Assembly: GCA_017940185.1 (NCBI GenBank)
Contig: JAGAZE010000002.1
Location: forward strand, 1-64,000
DNA from: Bacteroidaceae bacterium
Lineage (GTDB): Bacteria; Bacteroidota; Bacteroidia; Bacteroidales; Bacteroidaceae
Reading direction: 5' to 3'
Length of the DNA: 64,000 bases
Translations under genes and position numbers: made by a program
The notes under the pieces: generated by a model
The model's database searches: none
Seen by the model: the letters and a program-made list of their open reading frames with translations, nothing else
Told to the model about the DNA's origin: nothing
Shown: one piece after another, positions 41,901-50,160 of the stretch
How positions within the stretch are numbered: position 1 is the first letter of the stretch
How the letters are laid out: the number at the start of each line of letters is the position of its first letter

Positions 41901-42200
41901 AAATCAATATCCCCTGCCTATGTAAAGACCACAGACAGAGACACACAATAATTAAGCGTTAGCTTTCTATCTTGTTTCGGAAAATTCGCCAAAATTCAAG
42001 AAGCAACCAAGAGTAGAAGTTCAACGCTCGCGTCGTCTATACGACGTGGGCTTTTACTCGGATATGGTTGCAAGGCGTTTGGCGATGCCTCCGAAACGTA
42101 GACGAAAGTATGAGTCCACGTTTTATTTATTGTCTTCACTTCATTAGTTTTTGGACTCAGGCTACCAAAGTATTTATCAACTTCAAAAACATATACGACA
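41901..42200 (+). promoter_or_regulatory. Long structured leader of the BspA-like gene
   Basis: This 300-nt stretch has no open frame of note but has several dyads: CGTCGT-CTAT-ACGACG (about 42030-42046), and TGAGTCC (about 42110) pairing with GGACTCA (about 42153). Together with GCAAGGCGTTTGGCGATGCC they make a compact structure possible. No riboswitch family was recognised. The remaining gap 41506-42200 holds the terminator, octamer and 22-bp repeats already listed. Confidence 0.45.
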
Positions 42201-43769
42201 ATGAAACCAAAACATCTACTCTTCATCTTAGCCCTGCTCACGTTCGCCCAGCAAGGCATCGGGCAGGTAGCTATCGGTAATTTGCGCTACACCTTCAGCG
42301 GGAGTGAAGCAACAGTGGTCGGGTTCAATGGAAAACAGACAAAAGCATTAACGATTCCTGCAACCGTGACATATAACGGAAATACTTACACGGTAACGAC
42401 AATAGAAGAGGAAGCTTTTCTCAATTGTAGTGCTCTTACGAGCGTCTCCATGCCGAGTGTAAAAATTATAAAATCTAGTGCCTTTTATTCAAGTGGAATA
42501 CAAAATATCGGAGAGCTTCCCAATATAGAGGAAATACATTCTCATGCTTTCTATTTCACTCCCCTGGAAAAGATAACAATACCAATGAATATCAGATATC
42601 TTGGTCCAAGCTGTTTAAGAACATATCAAGCAAATACTATCATCGTTGTAGAAGATGCTGCTGAAATCTATGAGCAGGGTCTAATAGGGCAATCAGATGT
42701 AGTTGCTACTCCAAGCTTTGGCAGCTTATTTGGAAATTTCAACATATCCTTGGGGAAAACCATAAGAATGATAGTCCCAGAAGGAAAGGCTGCGTTAATA
42801 ATAAATAAATGGCACATCGATAATGATAAATTTGAAATCTATTCACCTGTTACTATTAACAAAACGAATAGCGGTTATAGCACATTGTGTATTTCTGAAG
42901 ATAACCCTGCTGCCTCGTTCACATACCAAGGTGTGAAATACGAAAATCATTACGATTTCAATTTTGCCATAGATGAAGCAACGTGCTATAACAATGTACC
43001 AAGTAATCCATATGCAATGGGAACCTATAATTACAAATGGTATGCAGCTACAAGCTATGTTGACAAGGATGTACAAGGGGGTACACTGACTCTTACCAAG
43101 AAATCCTCTAAAGGAGTAAAAAACTGCGATGGCTTTATTCTGAAAGGACCAGCAGCCAACAAAGTATATGCACCTGTTCATTACTTATCAAATACAGAAG
43201 AAATATATGATCAACTCCAACAACAACATCAAGATTGGAATGAGTACCAGACGCTTAGCGAAAAAGAAGATAAAACAACTGCTGAAAAGAAAAGATATTT
43301 AGAATTAGATGAGTTCTTTGCCGATGATATCACAGGAATATTCCATCGTCAAGCTTATGAACAAACAACTTATAACATTGTTAAATACGAAGGTACTAAC
43401 TACTTTAAGGCTGGTACCGGCACTGCCGTTGCCAAGGAGAGTGACGGCAACTACAATTTCTATTTCTCCGGCAGCATGCAGGCGTTCTATCCGTGCAACA
43501 ATACGGTGATACCGACGGACAAGGCTTATCTCTCTCTTCCGAAGAGCATGACAGCCAATGGCAAGCAGATTACCTTCGTCATCGACTACGGCGAGACAAC
43601 GGGTATCGTCGATTTAAGCAATGACCGTTATACGATGGACGGCGACGGCAATCTCGTGCCCTACTGCGATAGCGACACTTGGCACACACTCAATGGCATA
43701 CGCCTCAACAGCAAACCCACTCAGAAGGGTATCTACCTGCACAACGGAAGAAAGGAGGTGGTGAGATGA
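42201..43769 (+). CDS. BspA-like leucine-rich repeat surface protein
   Basis: 522 aa with a signal peptide (LLFILALLTFAQQGIG). The region about 65-170 has LRR_5/BspA-type repeats (TIEEEAFLNCSALTSVSMPS and IEEIHSHAFYFTPLEKITIP) in only about four copies. A long beta-rich region follows (about 200-470). The C-terminus WHTLNGIRLNSKPTQKGIYLHNGRK is the Prevotella-type tail shared with the proteins at 46286 and 50161. BspA proteins bind fibronectin or other host surfaces; binding here is inference. The first 1.2 kb is clearly AT-richer than the neighbours; the last 0.35 kb is not. It overlaps the next gene by 4 bp. Confidence 0.82.
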   Translation: MKPKHLLFILALLTFAQQGIGQVAIGNLRYTFSGSEATVVGFNGKQTKALTIPATVTYNGNTYTVTTIEEEAFLNCSALTSVSMPSVKIIKSSAFYSSGIQNIGELPNIEEIHSHAFYFTPLEKITIPMNIRYLGPSCLRTYQANTIIVVEDAAEIYEQGLIGQSDVVATPSFGSLFGNFNISLGKTIRMIVPEGKAALIINKWHIDNDKFEIYSPVTINKTNSGYSTLCISEDNPAASFTYQGVKYENHYDFNFAIDEATCYNNVPSNPYAMGTYNYKWYAATSYVDKDVQGGTLTLTKKSSKGVKNCDGFILKGPAANKVYAPVHYLSNTEEIYDQLQQQHQDWNEYQTLSEKEDKTTAEKKRYLELDEFFADDITGIFHRQAYEQTTYNIVKYEGTNYFKAGTGTAVAKESDGNYNFYFSGSMQAFYPCNNTVIPTDKAYLSLPKSMTANGKQITFVIDYGETTGIVDLSNDRYTMDGDGNLVPYCDSDTWHTLNGIRLNSKPTQKGIYLHNGRKEVVR

Positions 43770-44029
43770 GCACACTGACAGCAACCTTCAGCACGGCTGA
43801 CATCATGTCTAAGCGCACCTATACTGCACCACAGACGGAGATTATCCGCTTGGAGTCGTTGTGCGAAACGGTGCCTGTATACTTCTCGGCAGGTCCGGGC
43901 GACGTGGGCGGCAAAGGCAATGACTTCGACTACGAAGACGACTTCGAATACCAAGGGCTGTTTGACGACAACCGCGACGACGAGTCGCCATCGTTCACCA
44001 CTACAGGGCGCAACCTTTGGGCAGAGTGA
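43766..44029 (+). CDS. Small acidic protein downstream of the BspA-like gene
   Basis: 87 aa from the ATG at 43766, overlapping the BspA-like stop by ATGA; a strong GGAGG-like sequence (AAAGGAGGTGG, about 43751-43761) precedes it. An internal ATG at 43808 (MSKRTYTAPQTEIIRLESLCETV) is an alternative. The C-terminal half is strongly acidic (DFDYEDDFEYQGLFDDNRDD). Similar small acidic orphans with an early KRTY.AP.TE motif follow surface-protein genes in Prevotella. No signal peptide. Function unknown. Confidence 0.6.
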   Translation: MSTLTATFSTADIMSKRTYTAPQTEIIRLESLCETVPVYFSAGPGDVGGKGNDFDYEDDFEYQGLFDDNRDDESPSFTTTGRNLWAE

Positions 44030-44068
44030 AAAGAAACACCCTCTGTGTGGAAAAGATACTTTTTTTTA

Positions 44069-45526
44069 TTAGTTTCTGCGTCTTTCTTGCTCGTGAGAGT
44101 GGGGAAGACGTTCTTTTTTTGTGAGACACCACAGCCCGGCGAAGGTGAGCATGCCGTTGAGCAGGAGCAGTTCGTAGCCGAAGCGGTAGTGGCATAGTTG
44201 CTCGCTTAGTATGCTGATGGCGAAGCAGAGCAGGGGTGAGGCGATGGCTATGAGGGGCACGGCGCTGTCGCGTGTGGTGCGGCGGGTGAACAGTCCGAAG
44301 GCGAACATGCCGAGCAGCGGACCGTAGGTGTAGCCCACGATGGTGTAGATGGCATCGATGAGGCTGCGCGAGTTGAGCGCATGCACGAGGAGGATGAACA
44401 CGGCAAAGACGACGGCCAGCAACAGGTGGACGCGTTGGCGTGTGCGGGTGTCGTCTTCCTTGCGCAACAGGTCGACGGTGAGGGTGGTGGTGAGGGCTGT
44501 GAGTGCGCTGTCGGCCGATGAGAACGACGATGCCATCACTCCGATGGTGAAGCACACCACCACGATGTCGCCCAGCCGTCCTGTGGCAGCGAACATCGGC
44601 AGCAGCTCGTCGCCCGAGGAGGGTAGGGCAGTGCCCTGTTGTGCCGCCAGCTGGGAGAGCAGCACGCCGAGGGTGAGCAGCAGCAGGTTGACAGGCACAA
44701 AAGCGAAGCCGTAGGAGCACATGTCCTTCTGTGCGTCGCGCAGTGTGCGGCAGGTGAGGTTTTTCTGCATCATGTCCTGGTCGAGGCCTGTCATGACGAC
44801 GACGATGAAGGCACCGCTGACGAATTGCTTCCAGAAGTGCTGCGTCGACAGCCAGTCGTCGAACACGAAGATGCGGCTACGCGAATCGTCGGCCACGGCC
44901 TGTAGGGCCTCGCCAGGGGTGAGGCCCAGTGCCGTCACCACCTGCACCACAATGAGCCCCAGTGCCACGAGCATGCAGAGCGTCTGAAAGGTATCAGTCC
45001 ACACCAGTGTGCGTATGCCCCCGCGCCGTGTGTAGAGCCATATCACCGCCACGAGCACCGCCACGGTGACGATAAAGGGCACGCCGTAGGCATCGAGCAC
45101 GAAGCGTTGCAGCAGCAGGCACACCACGTAGAACTTCAGTGCCGAGGCTGCTGTCTTCGACAGGATGAAGAAGGCCGATGCCGTGCGGTGGGCGCGTGGC
45201 CCGATGCGCTGGCCCAGATAGGCGTAGATGGAGGTGAGGTTGAGGCGATAGTAGACGGGCAGCAGCACGAAGGCCACGAGGAAGTAGCCCGCAATGAATC
45301 CCATGCAGCACTGCAGGTAGGTCATCTGCGTAGTGCCCACCATGCCCGGCACGCTGACAAACGACACGCCGGAGATGCTGGCTCCCACCATGCCGAAGGC
45401 CACCAGATACCACGGCGAGCGTCGCTGCCCGCGAAAGAAAGAGGCGTTGTCGGTGCCGCGCGGAGCCAGACGACTCACCAAGAAGAGGATACCGATATAT
45501 GTGACAAGTGTGAGGAGAATGAGCAT
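44069..45526 (-). CDS. Sodium:solute symporter (SSS) family protein
   Basis: 485 aa from the ATG at 45526; the frame extends to 45586 with a TTG, but the family begins MLILLTLVTYIGIL. It has about 13 transmembrane stretches. The signature region GVSFVSVPGMVGTTQMTYLQ (about 55-74) lies at the second helix, and helix 3-like GFIAGYFLVAFVLLPVYYRLNLTSIYAYLGQRIGP follows. The family imports sugars, amino acids, nucleosides or sialic acid with sodium. The upstream sugar O-acetyltransferase, 40 bp away on the same strand, hints at a sugar, but that is weak. Confidence 0.9.
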   Translation of the reverse strand: MLILLTLVTYIGILFLVSRLAPRGTDNASFFRGQRRSPWYLVAFGMVGASISGVSFVSVPGMVGTTQMTYLQCCMGFIAGYFLVAFVLLPVYYRLNLTSIYAYLGQRIGPRAHRTASAFFILSKTAASALKFYVVCLLLQRFVLDAYGVPFIVTVAVLVAVIWLYTRRGGIRTLVWTDTFQTLCMLVALGLIVVQVVTALGLTPGEALQAVADDSRSRIFVFDDWLSTQHFWKQFVSGAFIVVVMTGLDQDMMQKNLTCRTLRDAQKDMCSYGFAFVPVNLLLLTLGVLLSQLAAQQGTALPSSGDELLPMFAATGRLGDIVVVCFTIGVMASSFSSADSALTALTTTLTVDLLRKEDDTRTRQRVHLLLAVVFAVFILLVHALNSRSLIDAIYTIVGYTYGPLLGMFAFGLFTRRTTRDSAVPLIAIASPLLCFAISILSEQLCHYRFGYELLLLNGMLTFAGLWCLTKKERLPHSHEQERRRN

Positions 45527-45566
45527 GGCAGAAAGAGTTGTTGACAGGTGATATGCGGAGGGTAGG

Positions 45567-46136
45567 TCATTGATTGTCGGTGGCAATGTTTCTGACCACC
45601 TTGCACGGGTTGCCCACAGCGATGGTGTCGGCAGGAATGTCGCCGACGACTACTGAGCCTGCACCGATGGTGACATTGTCTCCGATGGTGACTCCGGGCA
45701 ATATCGTTGCGCCGCCGCCTATCCATACGTTATGTCCTATCGTCACGGGCAGTGCCCATTCCTGTCGTGAGTTGCGCTCTGCGGGGTCTGTGCTGTGGCA
45801 GGCGGTGTAGATGCTGACGTTGGGACCGATGAAACAGTCGTCGCCGATGGTGACCCGTGCTTCGTCGAGGATGGTGAGATTGAAGTTGGCAAAGAAGCGT
45901 CGTCCCACACTAATCTGCTTGCCGTAGTCGCAACGGAACGGCTGGTTGATGATGATGCCGTCGTCGCCGATGTGCGCGAACAGTGCTTTCAATATCGCCT
46001 TCATCTTCGTGGTTTCCGAGGGGCGCAGGGCATTGTAGTCGCAGATGCGCTCACGCGTCTGCATCAGTTCGCGCAGCAATGTCGCGTCGGTGGCATCGTA
46101 TACCAATCCAGCCAGCATCTTTTCTTTCTCTGTCAT
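45567..46136 (-). CDS. Sugar O-acetyltransferase (Maa/LacA type)
   Basis: 189 aa, the typical length. The N-terminal Mac domain (about 4-60: TEKEKMLAGLVYDATD) is followed by left-handed beta-helix hexapeptide repeats (VTIGDDCFIGPNVSIYTACHSTDP, then IGHNVWIGGGATILPGVTIGDNVTIGAGSVV in parts). The catalytic His is in the CHSTD region (about 114). The enzyme transfers acetyl from acetyl-CoA to a sugar hydroxyl such as maltose or galactoside. The symporter gene follows after 40 bp. Confidence 0.94.
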   Translation of the reverse strand: MTEKEKMLAGLVYDATDATLLRELMQTRERICDYNALRPSETTKMKAILKALFAHIGDDGIIINQPFRCDYGKQISVGRRFFANFNLTILDEARVTIGDDCFIGPNVSIYTACHSTDPAERNSRQEWALPVTIGHNVWIGGGATILPGVTIGDNVTIGAGSVVVGDIPADTIAVGNPCKVVRNIATDNQ

Positions 46137-46191
46137 AGGATTTTCTTCTTTTTTTCGTGTGTCGTGCGTTTCCGACCATTGTTTGTATGTA

Positions 46192-46199
46192 CAAAGTTA
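46192..46199 (-). promoter_or_regulatory. -7 box (TAACTTTG) of the acetyltransferase-symporter unit
   Basis: TAACTTTG on the minus strand, start near 46186, leader of about 50 nt. It lies just beyond the terminator of the upstream gene. Confidence 0.5.
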
Positions 46200-46226
46200 G
46201 TGTGTTTTTCTAATACGTGCAGCAAA

Positions 46227-46260
46227 AACGAGAACGACCTTGTTTGTGGTCGTTCTCGTT
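46227..46260 (-). terminator. Terminator of the large secreted protein gene
   Basis: AACGAGAACGACC and GGTCGTTCTCGTT form a perfect 13-bp stem around TTGTTTGT. On the minus strand TTTTTGC follows. It ends 26 bp after the stop at 46286. Confidence 0.93.
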
Positions 46261-46285
46261 TAGGGATGTAAGAAGGTTTCTACGC

Positions 46286-49200
46286 TTACTTCACGACAAT
46301 CTTTTTGCCGTTGTGTATGTAGAGTCCCTTCTGTGTGGGCATGGTGTTGAGGCGTTGTCCGTCGATGGTGTACCAGTGTCCGTCGGCATCGGCGTTGTCG
46401 TTACCGTTGATGGTGGTGATGCCTGTGGTTTCGCCGCTGAAGGTGAAGCCCTTGGCGCCAGCTGCCACGTCGGCAGGTATCTTCAGATAAGCCTTGTTGG
46501 GAGCCGATGTCACCTTGTCGCCCTGTGTGCCTTGCTGCCAGTAGAAGCCCGGTTCGCCATTGGGATCGTCCTTCGGTGTGGAGAGGATGTAGTACTTGTA
46601 GCCGGCCTCGTCGTCGGTAATCTCCGTGTCGCTGCCGTAGAGCATGTTGGCCGTGGGTGCTTCGCCTGCTTCGGTGGTGGCAGTGAACTCGAAGGTCTGT
46701 GTCTCAGTGCTCGGGGTGAGTGCTTCGATTACTACGGCAGTACCTGCGGGGATGATGTCGCCCGTGTTGTAAGCCTTCGATTCCGTCAGCTTGCCGTTGG
46801 TGACTACGTAGGCTGAAGCCTTCACGCCGGCGGGAACGATGAGGTTCACGTTCTGATAGTACATGCTGGCATAGCCAATCTTGGTTACAGGCATGGTGAC
46901 GTCGGCGCTCTCGGTCACCTTCTTGTAGAGGTGGATGGCTTGCTGGGAAGTGTAGCTTGACGATTTGTAGTAGCGGAAGCGGCTCTGGTTGCTTGCTGCA
47001 TTGTAGCGCAGGAAGGCTCCGCCCGAGCTTACTATCTCTGCACGCTTGGTGGGGTCGCCTTCGTTGATAGAAATCTCATTGTGGGTGTATGCAGTGGTTC
47101 CGCTGCTTGCCAGTCCGTTGTTATTGCTGTTCTGTCCGATGTAGAATCCCGACTTGCTCTTGATGGTGCCGGCTGTCATGTCGATGGTGAATGTGGCGGC
47201 GTCGACAGTAGCGTTGCTTGCTATCTCATCGTTGGCAATGGTCACGTTGATGGTGTTGCTGACAGCGTCGAGTGTTTCCAGACCACCGTTGAAGGCCAGG
47301 CTGCCGTTTTCGTAGACGATAAGGTATTCACCGTCGGTGAGGTCGGCTGTGGCGGTCACTTTTCTATAGACAGTGTTGCTGGGTGTGCTGCTCTCTACTG
47401 TGTAGGTGGCAGAAGCTACTTCGCTCTCCAGCTCGTTGTCGTCGATGGCGATGGCCTTGATGGTTGTTGTCGTGTTGACGGTAATCGGTGTGCTATAGAT
47501 TTCGCCTACGTTGTTGGCGTAGGAGGGTGTTGTTCCGTCGGTGGTGTACATTATCAAGGCCGCTCCTTCAGCGGTAATGGTCACCTGTGTTCCTGCTGCC
47601 ACTGTTCCGGCTGCGGGTGTGAAGACGGGTGCTGCGGGTCGTGCTACAGTGTAGGTTGCCGTAGCCTCACTGCTCTCGTTGGCATCGCCGTCGAGTGCTA
47701 TGGCACGGATGGTGAGATCTTGCGTGATGCTTACGGTGGCAGTGTTGCCATCGGTCATCGTTGCCGTGGTACTTGTGGCAGGATTGGTGCCGTCAACGGT
47801 GTAGTTGATGATACATCCCTCGTCGGCGGTGATGGTGACATTGGTGCCGTAGGCCACTTCGCCGGCTGCGGGCGAGAAGGTGGGCGGTGTCACTGTGGGC
47901 AGTGCTGCGCCTTCAGCCACCTTTATGTCGTCGATAAATCCGCGTTGCATGGTGAATGTCAGTACGAGGTCGCCTGTAGCACCTGTGATGCTGACGCTGT
48001 GTGTGGTCCATTCGCCGTTGGTGGCGGTCACCTCTGTGTCTCCACTCAGTGTGCCGCCAGTGGCAGTCACGGTGAGGGTGTTGGTCTTGGCGTCGCCCCA
48101 TCCGGCTACGCTGAATGTCAGTGTGCCGTTGCCGTTGAGTGCGATGCTGCGGGTGGTGATGGCACCTGTAGCGCTACCCGTTCCGATCTTCACGCTTTGG
48201 TAGGCAGCTCCAGTGCCGGAGCTTGTCCATGTCCAGTTCTCTTCGTCGAAGTTGGCTGTGGCCATGCTACCTGAGCCGACGTTTCCGGAGAATGAGCCGT
48301 CGCGTCCGCCGGTACCTTCAAGGCTGTTGAAGGTTTCATCAAAGAGCACGCCCTCTTCATAGGTCTTCTGTTCCTTCACCGTGAGTGTGTAGCTGGCAGT
48401 GCCTGCATAGTATGTGTCGTCCTCTGCCGATGTGGCGGTGATGGTGGTGCTGCCTGCAGTACCAAGTGTCACCTGTCCGTTGGCATCAACGGTGGCAACG
48501 CCAGGGTTACTGCTATCATAGCTTACGGTAAGGCCGTTGGGGTTGGTCAGCGGGTTGGTGAAAGCCGCATCGGTGGTGTATTTGGTGAGGCTAGTCACTT
48601 CGTAGGCCAGGCCTGCAGCTTCCTTGCCACCTTGACGGGTGAGGCTTACGAGGTAGTTGCCGGCGGTAAATTCGGGAGTGGTGTTATACATGGTAAGTGT
48701 TCCGCATACCACCACTTGGTCGCCTGCCAGCAGGTCGTTTTCCGAGGTAAACTGGTTCCCATTGAGTCCGAGTCCGCGGAATGCCTGCAGCTGGTTGGCT
48801 TCCGTGGTCCCGTCGTCGGAAATGTTATAGCTGATGTTGCCGTATTGTGAGTTGTAAGCGGTAACGATTCCAGAAACGATACCCTTTACATATACCTGCC
48901 ATGAAGTCTGTCCGTTGAGGTTGTCGATGAGTGCGAGTGCTTCTGCTACGGTGTAAGGATTGCTTTCCGTACCCTTTTCGGCATCTTTCACGGTGAGCGT
49001 AAAGGTTTTCGAACCACCGTTGTAGGTGTCGTTTTCTGCCCATTCAGCAGTGATGTTGGTGATACCAGCTGCCACACCGGTGATGGTGTTGCCGCTGACG
49101 GTAGCCACGTTGGTGTTGCTGGAGGTGAGAGTCAGAGCCGTACCATCGGTGGTGACGGTGGTAGTGCCGCCTACGTTAATCTCGTTGGCACCGATGCTGA

Positions 49201-49657
49201 CGTTGGCATTCTGCTTATCAGAAGCACCGGCGGTGTAGGTAACTGTAATGGCTTTAATCCTGCGATGCCCCGATGTGCCTCCTATAGTAAACGTTACTTC
49301 TTGTGCTGAGCCGCTCCATGTGGGAGAAGTGAAAGTTCCCACATTGGTTGTAATAGCATTGCTCCCATCACCAGTACCAAATGTCAAAGTGATGGCAGTG
49401 ATGGTGTTTGATGAGGATACTGTGAAGTAGTTGCCTCCATACGCACGAATAGCTGTTCCCGTGTTGTAATACTTCGGAGCATTGTTATTCGTACCCTTGT
49501 TGAAGGAAATGCTGAAAGCGGAGCCTTCCACAGATGTAATTGCCTCTTGGTTGGCGTAACCTTTGGTTGAGAAGTCAATGGTTTCTTCTTCCGCCCAGCC
49601 TACACTCACCACTGACAACAGCAGCAGTGTCAGTAGTAGTCGTAATTGCTTTTTCAT
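46286..49657 (-). CDS. Large secreted multi-domain protein (Big_2-like, chitobiase-C-like domains)
   Basis: 1123 aa with a signal peptide (LLLTLLLLSVVSVGWA). Domains in order: an N-terminal beta segment (about 23-150, ITLTFGTGDGSNAI), two Ig-like Big_2 repeats (about 150-230 and 365-430, VSIGANEINVGGTTTV, STTITATSAEDDTYY), a middle segment (about 235-350, PYTVAEALALIDNLNGQ), a jelly-roll-like region (about 440-590), two chitobiase-C-like repeats (about 600-680 and 685-765, PTFSPAAGEVAYGTNVTITA, PVFTPAAGTVAAGTQVTITA), then a C-terminal region ending WYTIDGQRLNTMPTQKGLYI. The tail matches those of the genes at 42201 and 50161. No catalytic motif was seen. It looks like a surface-anchored adhesin or binding protein. 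Confidence 0.8.
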   Translation of the reverse strand: MKKQLRLLLTLLLLSVVSVGWAEEETIDFSTKGYANQEAITSVEGSAFSISFNKGTNNNAPKYYNTGTAIRAYGGNYFTVSSSNTITAITLTFGTGDGSNAITTNVGTFTSPTWSGSAQEVTFTIGGTSGHRRIKAITVTYTAGASDKQNANVSIGANEINVGGTTTVTTDGTALTLTSSNTNVATVSGNTITGVAAGITNITAEWAENDTYNGGSKTFTLTVKDAEKGTESNPYTVAEALALIDNLNGQTSWQVYVKGIVSGIVTAYNSQYGNISYNISDDGTTEANQLQAFRGLGLNGNQFTSENDLLAGDQVVVCGTLTMYNTTPEFTAGNYLVSLTRQGGKEAAGLAYEVTSLTKYTTDAAFTNPLTNPNGLTVSYDSSNPGVATVDANGQVTLGTAGSTTITATSAEDDTYYAGTASYTLTVKEQKTYEEGVLFDETFNSLEGTGGRDGSFSGNVGSGSMATANFDEENWTWTSSGTGAAYQSVKIGTGSATGAITTRSIALNGNGTLTFSVAGWGDAKTNTLTVTATGGTLSGDTEVTATNGEWTTHSVSITGATGDLVLTFTMQRGFIDDIKVAEGAALPTVTPPTFSPAAGEVAYGTNVTITADEGCIINYTVDGTNPATSTTATMTDGNTATVSITQDLTIRAIALDGDANESSEATATYTVARPAAPVFTPAAGTVAAGTQVTITAEGAALIMYTTDGTTPSYANNVGEIYSTPITVNTTTTIKAIAIDDNELESEVASATYTVESSTPSNTVYRKVTATADLTDGEYLIVYENGSLAFNGGLETLDAVSNTINVTIANDEIASNATVDAATFTIDMTAGTIKSKSGFYIGQNSNNNGLASSGTTAYTHNEISINEGDPTKRAEIVSSGGAFLRYNAASNQSRFRYYKSSSYTSQQAIHLYKKVTESADVTMPVTKIGYASMYYQNVNLIVPAGVKASAYVVTNGKLTESKAYNTGDIIPAGTAVVIEALTPSTETQTFEFTATTEAGEAPTANMLYGSDTEITDDEAGYKYYILSTPKDDPNGEPGFYWQQGTQGDKVTSAPNKAYLKIPADVAAGAKGFTFSGETTGITTINGNDNADADGHWYTIDGQRLNTMPTQKGLYIHNGKKIVVK

Positions 49658-49959
49658 AATGCGAATATTGTTTTTAGAGTATAAATGATATTAGTGTTCG
49701 TTGATGTGCGTGGTTATATAATAAATGGTGTAAATCAAAAAAGCCTGCGCACTTCTATCTCTTTTGCATGGTGTTGTGTGAGAGGGCAGGCAGACATGTT
49801 TTGCAGAGCCATTTGTGTAAGTGTTACGCGCAGCAGCAAGGCACGGGCAATCGGTTGCCGACACACGCCATTGCCGACACAATGTATACCTGTCGGCTGC
49901 GGTAGCGGTGGTGGGTGTGCGTGTTCATGCGATGCTGAGCTATTGTGATTAAGTTGGTG

Positions 49960-49967
49960 CAAAGGTA
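49960..49967 (-). promoter_or_regulatory. -7 box (TACCTTTG) upstream of the large secreted protein
   Basis: TACCTTTG on the minus strand predicts a start near 49954, giving a leader of about 297 nt to the ATG at 49657. The leader has a GC-rich segment with TCGGTTGCCGAC (about 49850-49862) and TGTCGGCTGC, partly self-complementary. A closer promoter cannot be ruled out. The gap 49658-50160 holds nothing else beyond the facing promoter. Confidence 0.5.
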
Positions 49968-50132
49968 GGCCTTTTGCGTGGCACTGCCAAGCAGGAAACA
50001 AATAAACTTTTACTGCCATAATCCTTTGCAGGCAAAAGTGTTTGGTGAGGTTTTGCCGCATAGATGTGGATGGTGCTATGGGCATGCCGATAGAGAAAAG
50101 TCGGAAAAAGTGTTGGAAAAGTAAAGAATGAC

Positions 50133-50140
50133 TACCTTTG
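50133..50140 (+). promoter_or_regulatory. -7 box (TACCTTTG) of the endonuclease-mfd unit
   Basis: TACCTTTG predicts a start near 50147, about 14 nt before the ATG at 50161. A TTGG at about 50113 may serve as -33. Confidence 0.6.
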
Positions 50141-50160
50141 CGGCGTAAAATCATAAGAAG

